The position numbers and the translations under genes were made by a program. A DNA stretch of 64,000 nt, taken from Nocardioidaceae bacterium (GTDB lineage: Bacteria > Actinomycetota > Actinomycetes > Propionibacteriales > Nocardioidaceae). The stretch is taken from NCBI GenBank assembly GCA_018672315.1, contig CP076053.1, positions 2,033,827 through 2,097,826 of the forward strand, in the 5' to 3' direction. This document shows positions 31,958 through 41,237 of the stretch, piece by piece; position 1 is the stretch's first letter; each line of letters begins with the position of its first letter. Below the pieces are notes generated by a model. That model did not search any database, was not told the DNA's origin, and saw only the letters and a list, made by a program, of their open reading frames with translations.

Positions 31958-32434
31958 ATGGCACGTGAAGCTGGCGTCAAGGTCGTGGCGCAGAACCGTA
32001 AGGCGCGGTACGACTACGCGATCGAGGACACCTGGGAAGCCGGGCTGGTGCTCGTGGGCACCGAGGTGAAGTCGCTGCGCGCCGGACGCGCGTCCCTCGT
32101 CGACGGCTTCGGCGAGATCGACCGGGGTGAGGCGTACCTGCACGGGGTGCACATCCCCGAGTACACCGAGGGCACGTGGACCAACCACGAGCCCAGGCGC
32201 GTACGCAAGATGCTGCTGCACCAGCACGAGATCGACCGCATCGACTCCCGCGTACGCGAGCGCGGGTTCACGCTCATCCCGCTGTCGCTGTACTTCAAGG
32301 ACGGCAAGGCGAAGGTCGAGATCGGTCTCGCGCGGGGCAAGAAGTCCTACGACAAGCGCCATGCGATCGCGGAGCGTCAGGCCAACCGGGAGAAGCAGCA
32401 GGCCCTCGGTCGTCAGCTGAAGGGCTACGAGTGA
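31958..32434 (+). CDS. smpB: SsrA-binding protein SmpB
   Basis: The 158-aa protein binds tmRNA and delivers it to stalled ribosomes for trans-translation. The family core is visible: [40 protein letters not shown], a C-terminal block [15 protein letters not shown] and a basic tail. ATG 31958 is preferred over the in-frame ATG 31949 because the SD GGAGGAGG (31941-31948) is correctly spaced only for 31958 and the family starts MAR. Its stop overlaps the GTG of the next gene, and its RNA partner ssrA lies 1 kb downstream. Confidence 0.95.
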   Translation: MAREAGVKVVAQNRKARYDYAIEDTWEAGLVLVGTEVKSLRAGRASLVDGFGEIDRGEAYLHGVHIPEYTEGTWTNHEPRRVRKMLLHQHEIDRIDSRVRERGFTLIPLSLYFKDGKAKVEIGLARGKKSYDKRHAIAERQANREKQQALGRQLKGYE

Positions 32435-33354
32435 GTCTGACCGACCGAGACGTCCCGTCCTGGTTGAAACGTCACGAGATCCCGGGGATCGTCGACGTGC
32501 ACGTGCACTTCCTGCCACCGAGGATCCAGGCGGCCGTCTGGGCGCAGTTCGACCAGGCCGGCCCGAAGATCGGCCGTCCCTGGCCGATCACCTACCGGGG
32601 ATCGGTCGAAGAGCGCGTCCAGCAGCTTCAGGCGCTGGGCGTACGCAGGTTCGGGACGCTGCCGTACGCGCACAAGCCCGGGATCGCGGAGTTCCTGAAC
32701 GACTGGGCGTGGCAATTCGCGGACGCGACGCCTGCCGCGATGCGCTCGGCGACGTTCTATCCCGAGCCTGAGGCGACGACGTACGTGGCCGAGCGCCTCG
32801 CGGACGGCGCTGACGTGTTCAAGGTGCACGTGCAGGTGGGGGAGTTCGACGTACGCCACCCGGATCTCGATCCGGTGTGGGCGCAGCTCGCCGAGGCCGG
32901 GACGCCGGTGGTGCTGCACGCCGGGTCGGGCCCGGTCGGCAACGAGTTCACCGGACCGACCCCCGTACGCTCCGTGCTCGAGCGGCATCCCGGCCTTGCT
33001 CTCGTCATGGCGCACTCAGGTGCGCCGGAGTTCGAGGCGTTCCTCGCGATGGCCGAGGGCTTCGAGCACGTCCTGGTGGACACCACGATGGTGTTCACCG
33101 ACTTCTTCGACACGCTGGGTGGCGCCTTCCCCGACGAGCTGCTGCCGCGGTACGAGGCACTGGGCCGTGCGGGCAAGGTGTTGCTCGGCTCGGACTTCCC
33201 GACGATCCCGTACCCGTACGCCCACCAGCTCGAGTCGCTCGAGCGGCTGGGCTTCGGCAGCGACTGGCTGCGCGCGGTGTGCTGGGACAACCCCCGTCGT
33301 CTCTTCGAGGTGCCCGAGGTGCCCGAGGTTTCCGAAGCCCCCGAGGACGCGTGA
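32431..33354 (+). CDS. Amidohydrolase-family metal-dependent hydrolase
   Basis: The 307-aa amidohydrolase-2 type TIM-barrel protein has the N-terminal metal motif DVHVHF, a mid-barrel His in VVLHAG and MAHSG, and the C-terminal [13 protein letters not shown] with the usual Asp. The reaction is unknown; relatives include decarboxylases and lactonases. GTG 32431 overlaps the smpB stop (GTGA), so the two are translationally coupled. The Pro/Glu/Val-rich tail ([13 protein letters not shown]) is unusual. Confidence 0.8.
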   Translation: MSLTDRDVPSWLKRHEIPGIVDVHVHFLPPRIQAAVWAQFDQAGPKIGRPWPITYRGSVEERVQQLQALGVRRFGTLPYAHKPGIAEFLNDWAWQFADATPAAMRSATFYPEPEATTYVAERLADGADVFKVHVQVGEFDVRHPDLDPVWAQLAEAGTPVVLHAGSGPVGNEFTGPTPVRSVLERHPGLALVMAHSGAPEFEAFLAMAEGFEHVLVDTTMVFTDFFDTLGGAFPDELLPRYEALGRAGKVLLGSDFPTIPYPYAHQLESLERLGFGSDWLRAVCWDNPRRLFEVPEVPEVSEAPEDA

Positions 33355-33427
33355 GCCGGGCGGGAATACCCGGTGGCCTCGTTGCGCTGTGCCCCGTAGA
33401 CTGCAGAGTCTGATTGACAACTCCAGA

Positions 33428-33798
33428 GGGGCTGATCGGTTTCGACTTGGGACGTTGGTCCCAGGGGAAGCGGGTCGAGAAGCCAGCGTCATCTCGTAAA
33501 CGATCGCTGGAACCAACAAGTGCCGACTCTAAGCGCACTAACTTCGCTCTCGCTGCCTGAGCAGTGATCGAAGGGTCAGTCCGGGCATCCGTCTCCGTCC
33601 CGGGTCCTGATCTCATCAAGGGGACTTGCCCACCGGTTCTGTCACGGTGACCGGTGGGGACTTTTTCCGTGACTGCGTCCGTCAGCGACATGTTCGTGTG
33701 AGCGCTGGGACAGAGAACACGACCACCCACGGACTACACCCGTAGAAGACCTGGTACGGCGCTCGAGGACGCGGGTTCGATTCCCGCCAGCTCCACCA
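33428..33798 (+). ncRNA. ssrA: Transfer-messenger RNA (tmRNA)
   Basis: The 371-nt tmRNA has the tRNA-like ends GGGGCTG (33428-33434) and CAGCTCC (33788-33794), a T-arm GGTTCGATTCC and encoded CCA. The resume codon GCC at 33522 starts the tag ADSKRTNFALAA with stop TGA at 33558-33560. It rescues stalled ribosomes with SmpB, encoded just upstream. A weak -10-like TAGACT (33397-33402) lies in front. Confidence 0.96.
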
Positions 33799-33814
33799 GC
33801 GACACAGCCCTCTG

Positions 33815-33853
33815 ACGAGAGCCGCTCCGACACCGCGTCGGGGCGGCTCTCGT
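33815..33853. terminator. tmRNA terminator (bidirectional)
   Basis: A 17-bp stem (33815-33831 with 33837-33853, one G-U pair) with a 5-nt loop lies 17 nt after the tmRNA CCA end. It is 45 bp from the end of the convergent AraC gene, so it could serve both. Confidence 0.75.
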
Positions 33854-33897
33854 GCGTCGGACGGTGAGGAGCGCCGACCACCGCCATCGGTGGGTGC

Positions 33898-34935
33898 TCA
33901 CGGTGTCGAGGACCGTCGCCACGCCTCGGGCGTGACGCCGCACCACCGCTTGAACGCGCGCCGGAACCCGGAGGCGTCGTGGTAGCCCAGCAGGTGCGCC
34001 ACCGTCGCGACCGGGAGCCCGTCGGCCAGGTGGCCGGTGGCACGACGCGCCAGGAGGTCGTCGCGCACCTCTCGGAATCCGGTGCCCTCGTTCGCGAGCC
34101 TGCGCGCCAGCGTGCGCGCGCTGACGAAGAGCTCGGCGGCCGCCTCGTCCTCGGAGGGCACCCGGGTCGGGCTGGAGAGGAGCAGCCGCTCGAGGCGGCG
34201 GCGCGTGGAGTCCTCCTCGTACGCGGGTCGGCCCAGCTCGCTCGACAGGGCCTCGCACTGGGTCCGCGCCAGGTCGTGCATCGCGTGGCTCGCCGAGGCG
34301 TTGGGTGTGGAGGCGATCCGATGAGGGACGCGTACGCACAGCCCGCCCCCGTCGAAGTGCACCGGTCCCGGGAGCCAGTCGTGCGCCGAGGTCCCGGGAT
34401 CATGGTGCGGGAACCAGGTCTCGATCTCCGCCGCCGGTCGGCCGAGGATGAAGCCGGCCAGGTCGCAGACGACCACGCTCAGCGCCTCGGCCATGCAACG
34501 CTCCACCTCGGGCGGCGCCGCGACGTCGAAGACGCAGTCGATCGCCAGCGCATCGTCCTGCTCCACCAACGCGAGGCGCAGGAACCCGACCCGCGTGGAC
34601 GCGAAGTCCTGTGCCGCCTCCAGCGCGCTGCGCAGGTCGCTGCAGCTGGACACGAGGAAGCCGAGGGGCCCGTGCGCAGCGATCGTGAGCCGACGTCCCA
34701 TCCGGAACCCGAAGCACGGATCCTCTGCCAGCCGCAGTGCGTTGTCGAGCACGCAGATCTGCTGCCGGGGCGACAGGGCAGCGTCGTCGCGGCGCAGCCG
34801 ACCCTCGTCCAGGTCGGTGCCGTCGAGCAGCGGGGCGAGCCCGCCGGCCGGCAGACCCAGCTCCTGGGCGACGAGCAGGGTGTACGACCCCGGGGTCGAC
34901 CCCGGCGCCGACCGACTCGCGGGCGGATCGACCAT
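33898..34935 (-). CDS. AraC-family regulator of the P450 cluster
   Basis: The 345-aa regulator has an N-terminal arabinose-binding-like domain of the OruR/AraC type: FGFRMGRRLTIAAHGPLGFLVSSC. The C-terminal AraC DNA-binding domain contains ELFVSARTLARRLANEGTGF and VAHLLGYHDASGFRRAFKRW. ATG 34935 fits the family N terminus; an in-frame extension to 35199 would cross the divergent promoter. It is divergent from the ferredoxin-P450-reductase genes. AraC regulators in this position are known activators of CYP153 alkane hydroxylase operons, so it probably responds to alkane or an oxidation product. Confidence 0.88.
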   Translation of the reverse strand: MVDPPASRSAPGSTPGSYTLLVAQELGLPAGGLAPLLDGTDLDEGRLRRDDAALSPRQQICVLDNALRLAEDPCFGFRMGRRLTIAAHGPLGFLVSSCSDLRSALEAAQDFASTRVGFLRLALVEQDDALAIDCVFDVAAPPEVERCMAEALSVVVCDLAGFILGRPAAEIETWFPHHDPGTSAHDWLPGPVHFDGGGLCVRVPHRIASTPNASASHAMHDLARTQCEALSSELGRPAYEEDSTRRRLERLLLSSPTRVPSEDEAAAELFVSARTLARRLANEGTGFREVRDDLLARRATGHLADGLPVATVAHLLGYHDASGFRRAFKRWCGVTPEAWRRSSTP

Positions 34936-34938
34936 GCG

Positions 34939-34967
34939 CGCCAGTGTCGGAAAAAGACCCCCTGGCG
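34939..34967 (+). promoter_or_regulatory. Possible operator between araC-type gene and ferredoxin
   Basis: CGCCAG (34939-34944) and CTGGCG (34962-34967) are inverted repeats 17 nt apart in the 121-bp divergent intergenic region. It is a candidate binding site for the neighbouring AraC regulator. Confidence 0.3.
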
Positions 34968-35056
34968 TCAAGAGATGACCTTCCTGCGCCCGGTGACCGG
35001 CGCCACGATGAGGGCGTCGCGACCTCCGCGGCGTACGCCACTGGTGAGGAGAGCCG

Positions 35057-35377
35057 ATGGGACAGGTCACCTTCGTCGAGCACGACGGCACCGACCATGA
35101 GGTCGGTATCGAGGAGGGCGCATCCCTGATGCGCCACGCCGTGGACAACCTCGTGCCCGGCATCGACGCGGACTGCGGGGGCGATGCGTCCTGCGGCACC
35201 TGTCACGTCATCGTCGACCAGGGGTGGTACGACCGGACCGGCTCGATCGGCGACGACGAGCAGCTCATGCTCGACATGACACCCGAACGCGCCGACACCT
35301 CACGACTGGCGTGCCAGATCGAGGTGACCGAGGAGCTCGACGGCCTCCAGGTGACCCTGCCCGAGTTCCAGATGTGA
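35057..35377 (+). CDS. 2Fe-2S ferredoxin of the P450 system
   Basis: The 106-aa plant/adrenodoxin-type ferredoxin has the cluster ligands in DADCGGDASCGTCHV and RLACQIEV. It shuttles electrons from the ferredoxin reductase (third gene) to the P450 (second gene). It is the first gene of the operon, 13 bp before the P450. Start ATG 35057 with SD GAGGAG. Confidence 0.93.
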   Translation: MGQVTFVEHDGTDHEVGIEEGASLMRHAVDNLVPGIDADCGGDASCGTCHVIVDQGWYDRTGSIGDDEQLMLDMTPERADTSRLACQIEVTEELDGLQVTLPEFQM

Positions 35378-35390
35378 GGGGCCTGCGCCG

Positions 35391-36773
35391 ATGACGATCA
35401 GCGGACAGTTCATGAGCGCCACCGCCTCGGTGGTGCCGATGCACTGGCAGGTCAGGGCGGCCCACCTGGTGCAGAAGAGCCTCGACCTCGCGGGGCTGGG
35501 AGCCCGGGTCCCGACCTTCACCGAGACCCCGCTCCCCGACGCCGCCCACGTGTCGCTCGCGGACATCGACCTGTCGAACCCGTTCCTGTGGCGGCAGCAG
35601 AAGTTCGAGGGGTACGCCGCTCGGCTGCGTGCGGAACAGCCCGTCCACCACGTCGCGGACAGCCCCTTCGGCGCCTTCTGGTCGGTGACCAGGCACGCCG
35701 ACATCATGTACGTCGACAAGCACCACGACCTGTTCTCCGCCGAACCGATCATCACCCTCGGCGACCAGCCCAAGGGTCTGCCCGTCCGCACCTTCATCGC
35801 GATGGACCCACCCGAGCACGACGCCCACCGTCGGGCCGTGCAGGGCGTCGTGGCGCCGAGGAACCTCCAGGAGATGGAGGCGCTCATCCGTGAACGCACC
35901 ACCGAGGTGCTCGACGGGCTGCCGGTGGGTGAGCCCTTCGACTGGGTCGAGCGCGTCTCGATCGAGCTCACGGCCCGGATGCTGGTGACCCTGCTCGACT
36001 TCCCGTACGAGCGTCGTCACGAGCTCGTCGTGTGGTCGGACCTCGCTGCCGCGAGCCCCGAGACGACCGGCGGGCTCGCCGTGCGCGACGACTTCTTCCC
36101 CGCCGTCGCCGAGGTCGCCAAGGCCTTCTCCGCTTTGTGGCGGGACAAGGAGGCCCGTATCAGGGCGGGCGAGGAGCCGGGTTTCGACCTGATGAGCCTG
36201 ATGATCACCGACGAGGACACCAAGGACCTCATCCACCGGCCGATGGAGTTCCTCGGCAACCTCGCACTGCTCATCGTCGGCGGCAACGACACCACCCGCA
36301 ACTCGATGAGCGGCGGCATCCTGGCGATGAGCCGGTGGCCCGACCAGCTCGAGATGCTGAAGGCGGACCGGTCCCTCATCCCCAACGCGGTCAGCGAGAT
36401 CATCCGCTGGCAGACGCCGCTGGCGTACATGCGACGCGTGGCGACGCAGGACGTCGAGGTCGGCGGCGTCACCATCCGCAAGGGCGACAAGGTCGTCATG
36501 TGGTACGCCTCGGGCAACCGCGACGAGGAGAAGTTTCCTGACGGCGATCGGGTGGTCGTCGACCGCAAGAACGCCCGCAACCACGTGGCGTTCGGCTACG
36601 GCATCCACCGGTGCATGGGCAACCGGCTCGCCGAGCTGCAGCTGAAGATCCTGTGGGAGGAGCTGCTGACGCGCTTCGACTCTGTCGAGGTCGTCGAGGA
36701 GCCCGAGCGGGTGCAGTCGAACTTCGTGCGCGGCTACTCCCGCATGATGGTCCGCCTCACGCCGGTCGGCTGA
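35391..36773 (+). CDS. Cytochrome P450, CYP153-like alkane/fatty-acid terminal hydroxylase
   Basis: The 460-aa P450 has the I-helix oxygen motif GGNDTTRN, the K-helix ExxR (Glu336/Arg339 in SEIIRW) and heme Cys408 in FGYGIHRCMGNRLAELQL. The long N terminus, MDPPEHDAHRR, the RNSMSGG after the I-helix motif and the flanking ferredoxin, reductase and AraC genes are characteristic of CYP153. That family hydroxylates the terminal carbon of medium-chain alkanes and related chains. Subfamily assignment is from motif recall and context. A three-component class I system is complete here. Confidence 0.9.
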   Translation: MTISGQFMSATASVVPMHWQVRAAHLVQKSLDLAGLGARVPTFTETPLPDAAHVSLADIDLSNPFLWRQQKFEGYAARLRAEQPVHHVADSPFGAFWSVTRHADIMYVDKHHDLFSAEPIITLGDQPKGLPVRTFIAMDPPEHDAHRRAVQGVVAPRNLQEMEALIRERTTEVLDGLPVGEPFDWVERVSIELTARMLVTLLDFPYERRHELVVWSDLAAASPETTGGLAVRDDFFPAVAEVAKAFSALWRDKEARIRAGEEPGFDLMSLMITDEDTKDLIHRPMEFLGNLALLIVGGNDTTRNSMSGGILAMSRWPDQLEMLKADRSLIPNAVSEIIRWQTPLAYMRRVATQDVEVGGVTIRKGDKVVMWYASGNRDEEKFPDGDRVVVDRKNARNHVAFGYGIHRCMGNRLAELQLKILWEELLTRFDSVEVVEEPERVQSNFVRGYSRMMVRLTPVG

Positions 36774-36777
36774 CGCG

Positions 36778-38040
36778 ATGAGCGCGCACGATCGCACCTG
36801 CGTCGTCGTCGGCGCCGGTCACGCTGCCGTCGCCCTGGCGGCCGCGCTGCGACAGGGCGGGTGGACCGGCCCGATCCGTCTCATCGGCGAGGAGGGCGGA
36901 CTGCCGTACGAACGGCCGCCGCTGTCGAAGTCGTTCCTCGCGGGCGAGAAGGCCCCCGATGCCTTCCCGTTGCGGCCGGCGTCCTTCTTCGCCACGCACG
37001 ACATCGAGCTGATCGCGGCGCGCGCGGCACGACTCGATCGCGACGCCTGCGTCGTCGAGCTCGAGGACGGCGAGGAGGTGGCGTACGACAGGCTCGCCCT
37101 GGCCACCGGGGCCCGGCCGGTGCCGCTCGCCGTGCCTGGCGCCGATCTCGCCGGAGTGCACCTGCTGCGCAGCCTGGCCGACGTCGAGGCCATCCGCGCC
37201 GACCTCGCGCTCACGGGCGATGGAGCCCCGGTGGTGATGGTGGGCGGCGGGTACGTCGGCCTCGAGGCGGCGGCATCGCTGCGCGGACTCGGACACGACG
37301 TGACCGTGCTGGAGGCGGCCGACCGGGTGCTGGCCCGGGTGACCTCGCCGCCGGTCTCGGCGTTCTTCACGCGGCTGCACCACGAGGAGGGCGTACGCGT
37401 CGAGACCGGGGTCGAGGTCGTGGGTCTCGAGTCCGACGGGGGTGGACGAGCGGCACGGGTGCGCACCGCCGACGGAGGGTCCCACCAGGCCGACCTCGTC
37501 ATCGTCGGGATCGGCGTACGCGCCTGCGCGGGCCTGGCCGAGGACGCCGGCCTCGAGGTCGACCGCGGCGTCGTCGTCGACGCGGGCTGCCGCACCTCCG
37601 ACCCGGCCGTGGTCGCGCTGGGCGACTGCGCCCGCGTACGCCCCGACGACGGCGGGCCGGCCGTCTGCCTGGAGTCGGTGCCCAACGCCCGGGAGCAGGC
37701 CCGGGCGGCGGCCGCGACGCTGCTCGGACTGCCGCGGCCACCCGTGGCCGTGCCCTGGTTCTGGTCCGATCAGTACGACCTCACCCTGCAGACCGCCGGT
37801 GACGTCACCGGGCACGGCGAGATCGTCCTGCGCGGAGACCCGGGCAGCGGTCGCAGCTTCGCGGCGTTCCACCTGGACGACGGGCGGCTCGTCGGTGCGG
37901 ACTGCGTGGCCCGCCCGCGCGAGTTCATGATGACCAGGAAGCTGCTGGCGGCCGGGACGAGCCCGGACCCGGCGCTGCTCGCGGACGAGTCCGTCGAGGT
38001 CCCGGAGATCATGGCGAGGCTGCTGACCGCCCGGCGCTGA
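36778..38040 (+). CDS. FAD/NAD-dependent ferredoxin reductase
   Basis: The 420-aa reductase has an FAD-binding Rossmann motif at the N terminus (CVVVGAGHAAVALAAAL). The NAD-binding motif is VVMVGGGYVGLEAAASLRGL. A second FAD motif, VVALGDCARV, is followed by a C-terminal reductase domain (PWFWSDQYDLTLQTAG). It passes electrons from NAD(P)H to the ferredoxin at 35057. It starts 4 bp after the P450 stop, as the third gene of the operon. Confidence 0.93.
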   Translation: MSAHDRTCVVVGAGHAAVALAAALRQGGWTGPIRLIGEEGGLPYERPPLSKSFLAGEKAPDAFPLRPASFFATHDIELIAARAARLDRDACVVELEDGEEVAYDRLALATGARPVPLAVPGADLAGVHLLRSLADVEAIRADLALTGDGAPVVMVGGGYVGLEAAASLRGLGHDVTVLEAADRVLARVTSPPVSAFFTRLHHEEGVRVETGVEVVGLESDGGGRAARVRTADGGSHQADLVIVGIGVRACAGLAEDAGLEVDRGVVVDAGCRTSDPAVVALGDCARVRPDDGGPAVCLESVPNAREQARAAAATLLGLPRPPVAVPWFWSDQYDLTLQTAGDVTGHGEIVLRGDPGSGRSFAAFHLDDGRLVGADCVARPREFMMTRKLLAAGTSPDPALLADESVEVPEIMARLLTARR

Positions 38041-38066
38041 GGGGACGCGCACGTAGGGTCGTGCGC

Positions 38067-38984
38067 ATGAGGCGCGCTCGCGACGGCGGACCACGCGCCG
38101 TACGCCTCGCGCTGGCGGCCGGTCTGCTCGCTGCCGCCGCCTGCAGTGCCCCGGGATCCGATCCTGCGCAGCCGGAGGCGCCGACGGTGGCCCCGTCGGC
38201 GTCCGCGCGAAGTGACCCCTCGCGAGAGGTGACCCCTCGCGGAGGGGGGACGCTGCGGCCGAGGCCAGGTACCGTGCCTCCGCCGTGGCTCGGCACCCGC
38301 GTGCTGCCGGAGCGGGCCGACGGCTTCGGCGAGGTGCGACCGACACCGCGGCCGCTGCGGCGGCGTGCCTTCACGCTGCCGGGCAGCGTCGCCCCGGCGG
38401 CCGAGCTGCCGGGCGACGGTTTCGCCGGCCGCGTCGTGGCACCCGCCCCGGCACGGGTGATCGCGCGCTCCACCTGGGAGCCGAGGTGCCCGGTGGGGGC
38501 CGGGGAGCTCGCCTGGGTCCGGGTCGCCTTCCACGGCTTCGACGACGCCCGGCACACCGGTGAGCTGCTCGTCGCGAGCACCTGGGCCGAGGACGTCGTG
38601 GACGTCTTCGCCGAGCTGTACGCAGCCCGGTTCCCGATCGAGCAGATGCGCATCACCCGCGCCGAGGAGCTCGACGTGCCACCGACCGGCGACGGCAACA
38701 ACACCGGTGCCTTCGTCTGCCGGCCCGTCACCGGCGGCACGTCCTTCTCCGAGCACGCCTACGGTCGCGCGATCGACGTGAACCCGTTCCAGAACCCGTA
38801 CGTGCGCGACGACCTCGTCGTGCCCGAGCTCGCCTCGGCCTACCTCGACCGCGACCGGCGGGCCCCCGGGATCATCCGCGAGGGTGGCCCCGTGGTCGAG
38901 GCGTTCGCGCGGATCGGGTGGGTGTGGGGTGGGGACTACACCTCGCTGAGAGACTGGCAGCACTTCTCCAGCACCGGAGGCTGA
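38067..38984 (+). CDS. M15-type D-Ala-D-Ala carboxypeptidase-like lipoprotein
   Basis: The 305-aa protein has a signal sequence ending in the lipobox AAAC and then a disordered Pro/Ser/Arg region. The M15C/VanY-like peptidase domain has zinc motifs in SFSEHAYGRAIDVNP (H, D) and WGGDYTSLRDWQHF (D, H). It probably trims peptidoglycan peptides outside the membrane. ATG 38067 is preferred to GTG 38061. A longer paralogue lies at 46749. Its position between the P450 operon and PHA genes has no evident functional link. Confidence 0.85.
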   Translation: MRRARDGGPRAVRLALAAGLLAAAACSAPGSDPAQPEAPTVAPSASARSDPSREVTPRGGGTLRPRPGTVPPPWLGTRVLPERADGFGEVRPTPRPLRRRAFTLPGSVAPAAELPGDGFAGRVVAPAPARVIARSTWEPRCPVGAGELAWVRVAFHGFDDARHTGELLVASTWAEDVVDVFAELYAARFPIEQMRITRAEELDVPPTGDGNNTGAFVCRPVTGGTSFSEHAYGRAIDVNPFQNPYVRDDLVVPELASAYLDRDRRAPGIIREGGPVVEAFARIGWVWGGDYTSLRDWQHFSSTGG

Positions 38985-39005
38985 CCCACCCCCACAGGAG
39001 GCACC

Positions 39006-39389
39006 GTGACCGACGTCGCGACCGGCGGGCTCATCGCCGGGTCGTTGATGGTGCTCGCCAACATCGTCGTGCAGCAGGCGACGATCGCCGCGGCCTTCGG
39101 CGTGCTCGGACCCAACGCGTACGTCGGCATCCGCACCGACGCGACCCGCAGCGACCCCGCCGCCTGGCGAGCGGCCCACCGCGCCGGGATCGTGATCGTG
39201 GGCGCGGGCACCCTGCTCGGCATCGCCCTCGGGGCCGGGGGACTCTTCACCGCCCTGGCCGAGGAGTCGACCGCCTCGGTCGTGCTGACCCTCGCGTCGG
39301 CCGGCACGCTCGCCGCGACCGTCGGGTGGGCTGCCGTCCGCGGTCACCGTGTCGCCGCCGACATCGCTGAGGACGCCGCTCCGCGCTGA
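39006..39389 (+). CDS. SdpI-like membrane protein
   Basis: The 127-aa protein has about three TM segments. The phrase LGPNAYVGIRTDATRSDPAAWRAAHRAG matches the conserved N-x-x-x-G-x-R-T...W...H-R core of the SdpI family; the B. subtilis immunity protein is its best-known member. The actinobacterial copies have no defined function. GTG 39006 is preceded by SD AGGAGG. Confidence 0.7.
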   Translation: MTDVATGGLIAGSLMVLANIVVQQATIAAAFGVLGPNAYVGIRTDATRSDPAAWRAAHRAGIVIVGAGTLLGIALGAGGLFTALAEESTASVVLTLASAGTLAATVGWAAVRGHRVAADIAEDAAPR

Positions 39390-39491
39390 GGGCTGTTCTC
39401 TGCGGCGGTGTGGTCGGCTTCACATACTTCGCGCCGCAGCGGGCAGGACTGAGGGGTCCCGTCCGCGACCCCGAGAGCCCGGTGATCGACA

Positions 39492-41237
39492 GTGAGCACC
39501 ATCCAGCGCATCGAGCAGGAGCGCAGCCGCGACCACGGTCGTCTGGACGCGACCGACGTCGATCCCGACGACCACGCGCTCGAGACGCCGATGGACATGA
39601 TCCTCGCCGACGCAGGCCAGAGTCCGCTGCGACGCATGGTGCCCGGCATGTCCGGCGTGCGGGCCGTGGCCTCGCTCGCCACCAAGCCGCGCACCGTCGC
39701 GCGGCGTACGGCCGGTCTCGCCGCGGAGCTCGTCAGGGTGGGCGTCGGACGGTCCGAGGTGGCCCCGGCGAGGAGCGACAAGCGCTGGGGTGACGAGGCC
39801 TGGGAGAAGAACCCGTTCTTCAAGCGCACGATGCAGGGCTACCTCGCCTGGGGAGAGGCGATGCGAGAGCTCGTCGACGACGCGGACCTCGACTGGGCCG
39901 ACGGACAGCGCATGGGCTTCATCGTCGACAACATCGTCGAGGCTCTCGCGCCGACGAACGCCCCCGTGCTCAACCCGACGGTCCTCAAGCGCACCATCGA
40001 CACCGGCGGCGGCAACTTCCTCAACGGGGGGCGGCGCTTCCTCCGCGACTACGCGACCGCACCCAGGGTCCCGTCGATGGTCGAGTCCGACGCCTTCTCC
40101 GTGGGCGAGGACCTCGCGATGACGCCCGGCAAGGTCGTGCTGCGCACCGAGTTGTTCGAGCTGATCGAGTACGCCCCGCAGACCGACAAGGTGCGGACGA
40201 TCCCGCTGCTGATCGTGCCGCCGACGATCAACAAGTACTACATCATCGACCTCGCTCCCGAACGGTCGATGGTCGAGCACCTCGTGCGCAGCGGCCTGCA
40301 GGTCTACGTCATGAGCTGGCGCAACCCCGACTCGCGCCACGCGGACTGGAACCTCGACGCCTACGGTGCGGCGATCCTGGAGGCGATGGACGCAGCGAAC
40401 CAGATCACCCGCACCACGTCGGTGTCGCTGCTCGGCATCTGCTCCGGCGGCATCATCACCTCGATGCTGATGGGTCACCTGGCTGCCACCGACCAGCTCG
40501 ACAAGGTCAGCGCGTACAGCCTGATGGTCACCGTGCTCGACCAGGGCCGTGCCGGGACCACCTCGGCGCTGCTCTCGCACAAGGTCGCGGCGGCAGCCGT
40601 CGCCCGGTCCGAGGAGAAGGGCTACCTCGACGGTCGGACGCTCGCGGAGATCTTCGCCTGGCTGCGGCCCACGGACCTGATCTGGCGCTACTGGATCAAC
40701 AACTACCTCATGGGCCGACCGCCGAAGGCCTTCGACATCCTCTACTGGAACGCCGACCCGGTGCGGATGACCGCCGGGATGCACCACGACTTCCTCGACC
40801 TCGCGCTGCGCAACGCCCTCGTCGAGCCGGGCAAGGGGCACATGCTCGGCAGCCTGGTCGACCTGTCGCAGGTCACGACCGAGAACTACGTCGTCGCGGG
40901 CATCGCCGACCACCTGTGCAGCTGGGAGTCCTGCTACCAGTCCACCCAGATGCTGGGCGGCCCCTCGACCTTCGTGCTGTCCACGTCCGGGCACATCGCG
41001 GCGATGGTCAACCCGCCCGGCAATCCCAAGGCCAGCTTCCGCACCAGCGAGGAGAACCCGCCCACGACCCAGGAGTGGCTCGAGCAGGCCTCGAAGAAGA
41101 AGGGCACGTGGTGGGACGACTACGCGGGCTGGGTCGGCGACCGCAGCGGCGAGTGGCGCGGCAAGCCGGTCAAGGCCGGCTCGAGCGAGTACCCGCCGGT
41201 GTGTGACGCGCCGGGCACGTTCGTGCACGATCGGTGA
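39492..41237 (+). CDS. phaC: Class I-type polyhydroxyalkanoate synthase
   Basis: The 581-aa PHA synthase polymerises hydroxyacyl-CoA into storage polyester at the granule surface. The lipase-like box with the catalytic Cys is LLGICSGG (Cys317). The conserved block VYVMSWRNPDSRHADW and the catalytic Asp and His in AGIADHLCSWESCY and STSGHIAAMVNPPGNPK are present. Length fits class I/II enzymes, with no PhaE or PhaR subunit. The start is GTG 39492. The depolymerase gene follows with a 4-bp overlap (GTG 41234). Confidence 0.93.
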   Translation: MSTIQRIEQERSRDHGRLDATDVDPDDHALETPMDMILADAGQSPLRRMVPGMSGVRAVASLATKPRTVARRTAGLAAELVRVGVGRSEVAPARSDKRWGDEAWEKNPFFKRTMQGYLAWGEAMRELVDDADLDWADGQRMGFIVDNIVEALAPTNAPVLNPTVLKRTIDTGGGNFLNGGRRFLRDYATAPRVPSMVESDAFSVGEDLAMTPGKVVLRTELFELIEYAPQTDKVRTIPLLIVPPTINKYYIIDLAPERSMVEHLVRSGLQVYVMSWRNPDSRHADWNLDAYGAAILEAMDAANQITRTTSVSLLGICSGGIITSMLMGHLAATDQLDKVSAYSLMVTVLDQGRAGTTSALLSHKVAAAAVARSEEKGYLDGRTLAEIFAWLRPTDLIWRYWINNYLMGRPPKAFDILYWNADPVRMTAGMHHDFLDLALRNALVEPGKGHMLGSLVDLSQVTTENYVVAGIADHLCSWESCYQSTQMLGGPSTFVLSTSGHIAAMVNPPGNPKASFRTSEENPPTTQEWLEQASKKKGTWWDDYAGWVGDRSGEWRGKPVKAGSSEYPPVCDAPGTFVHDR

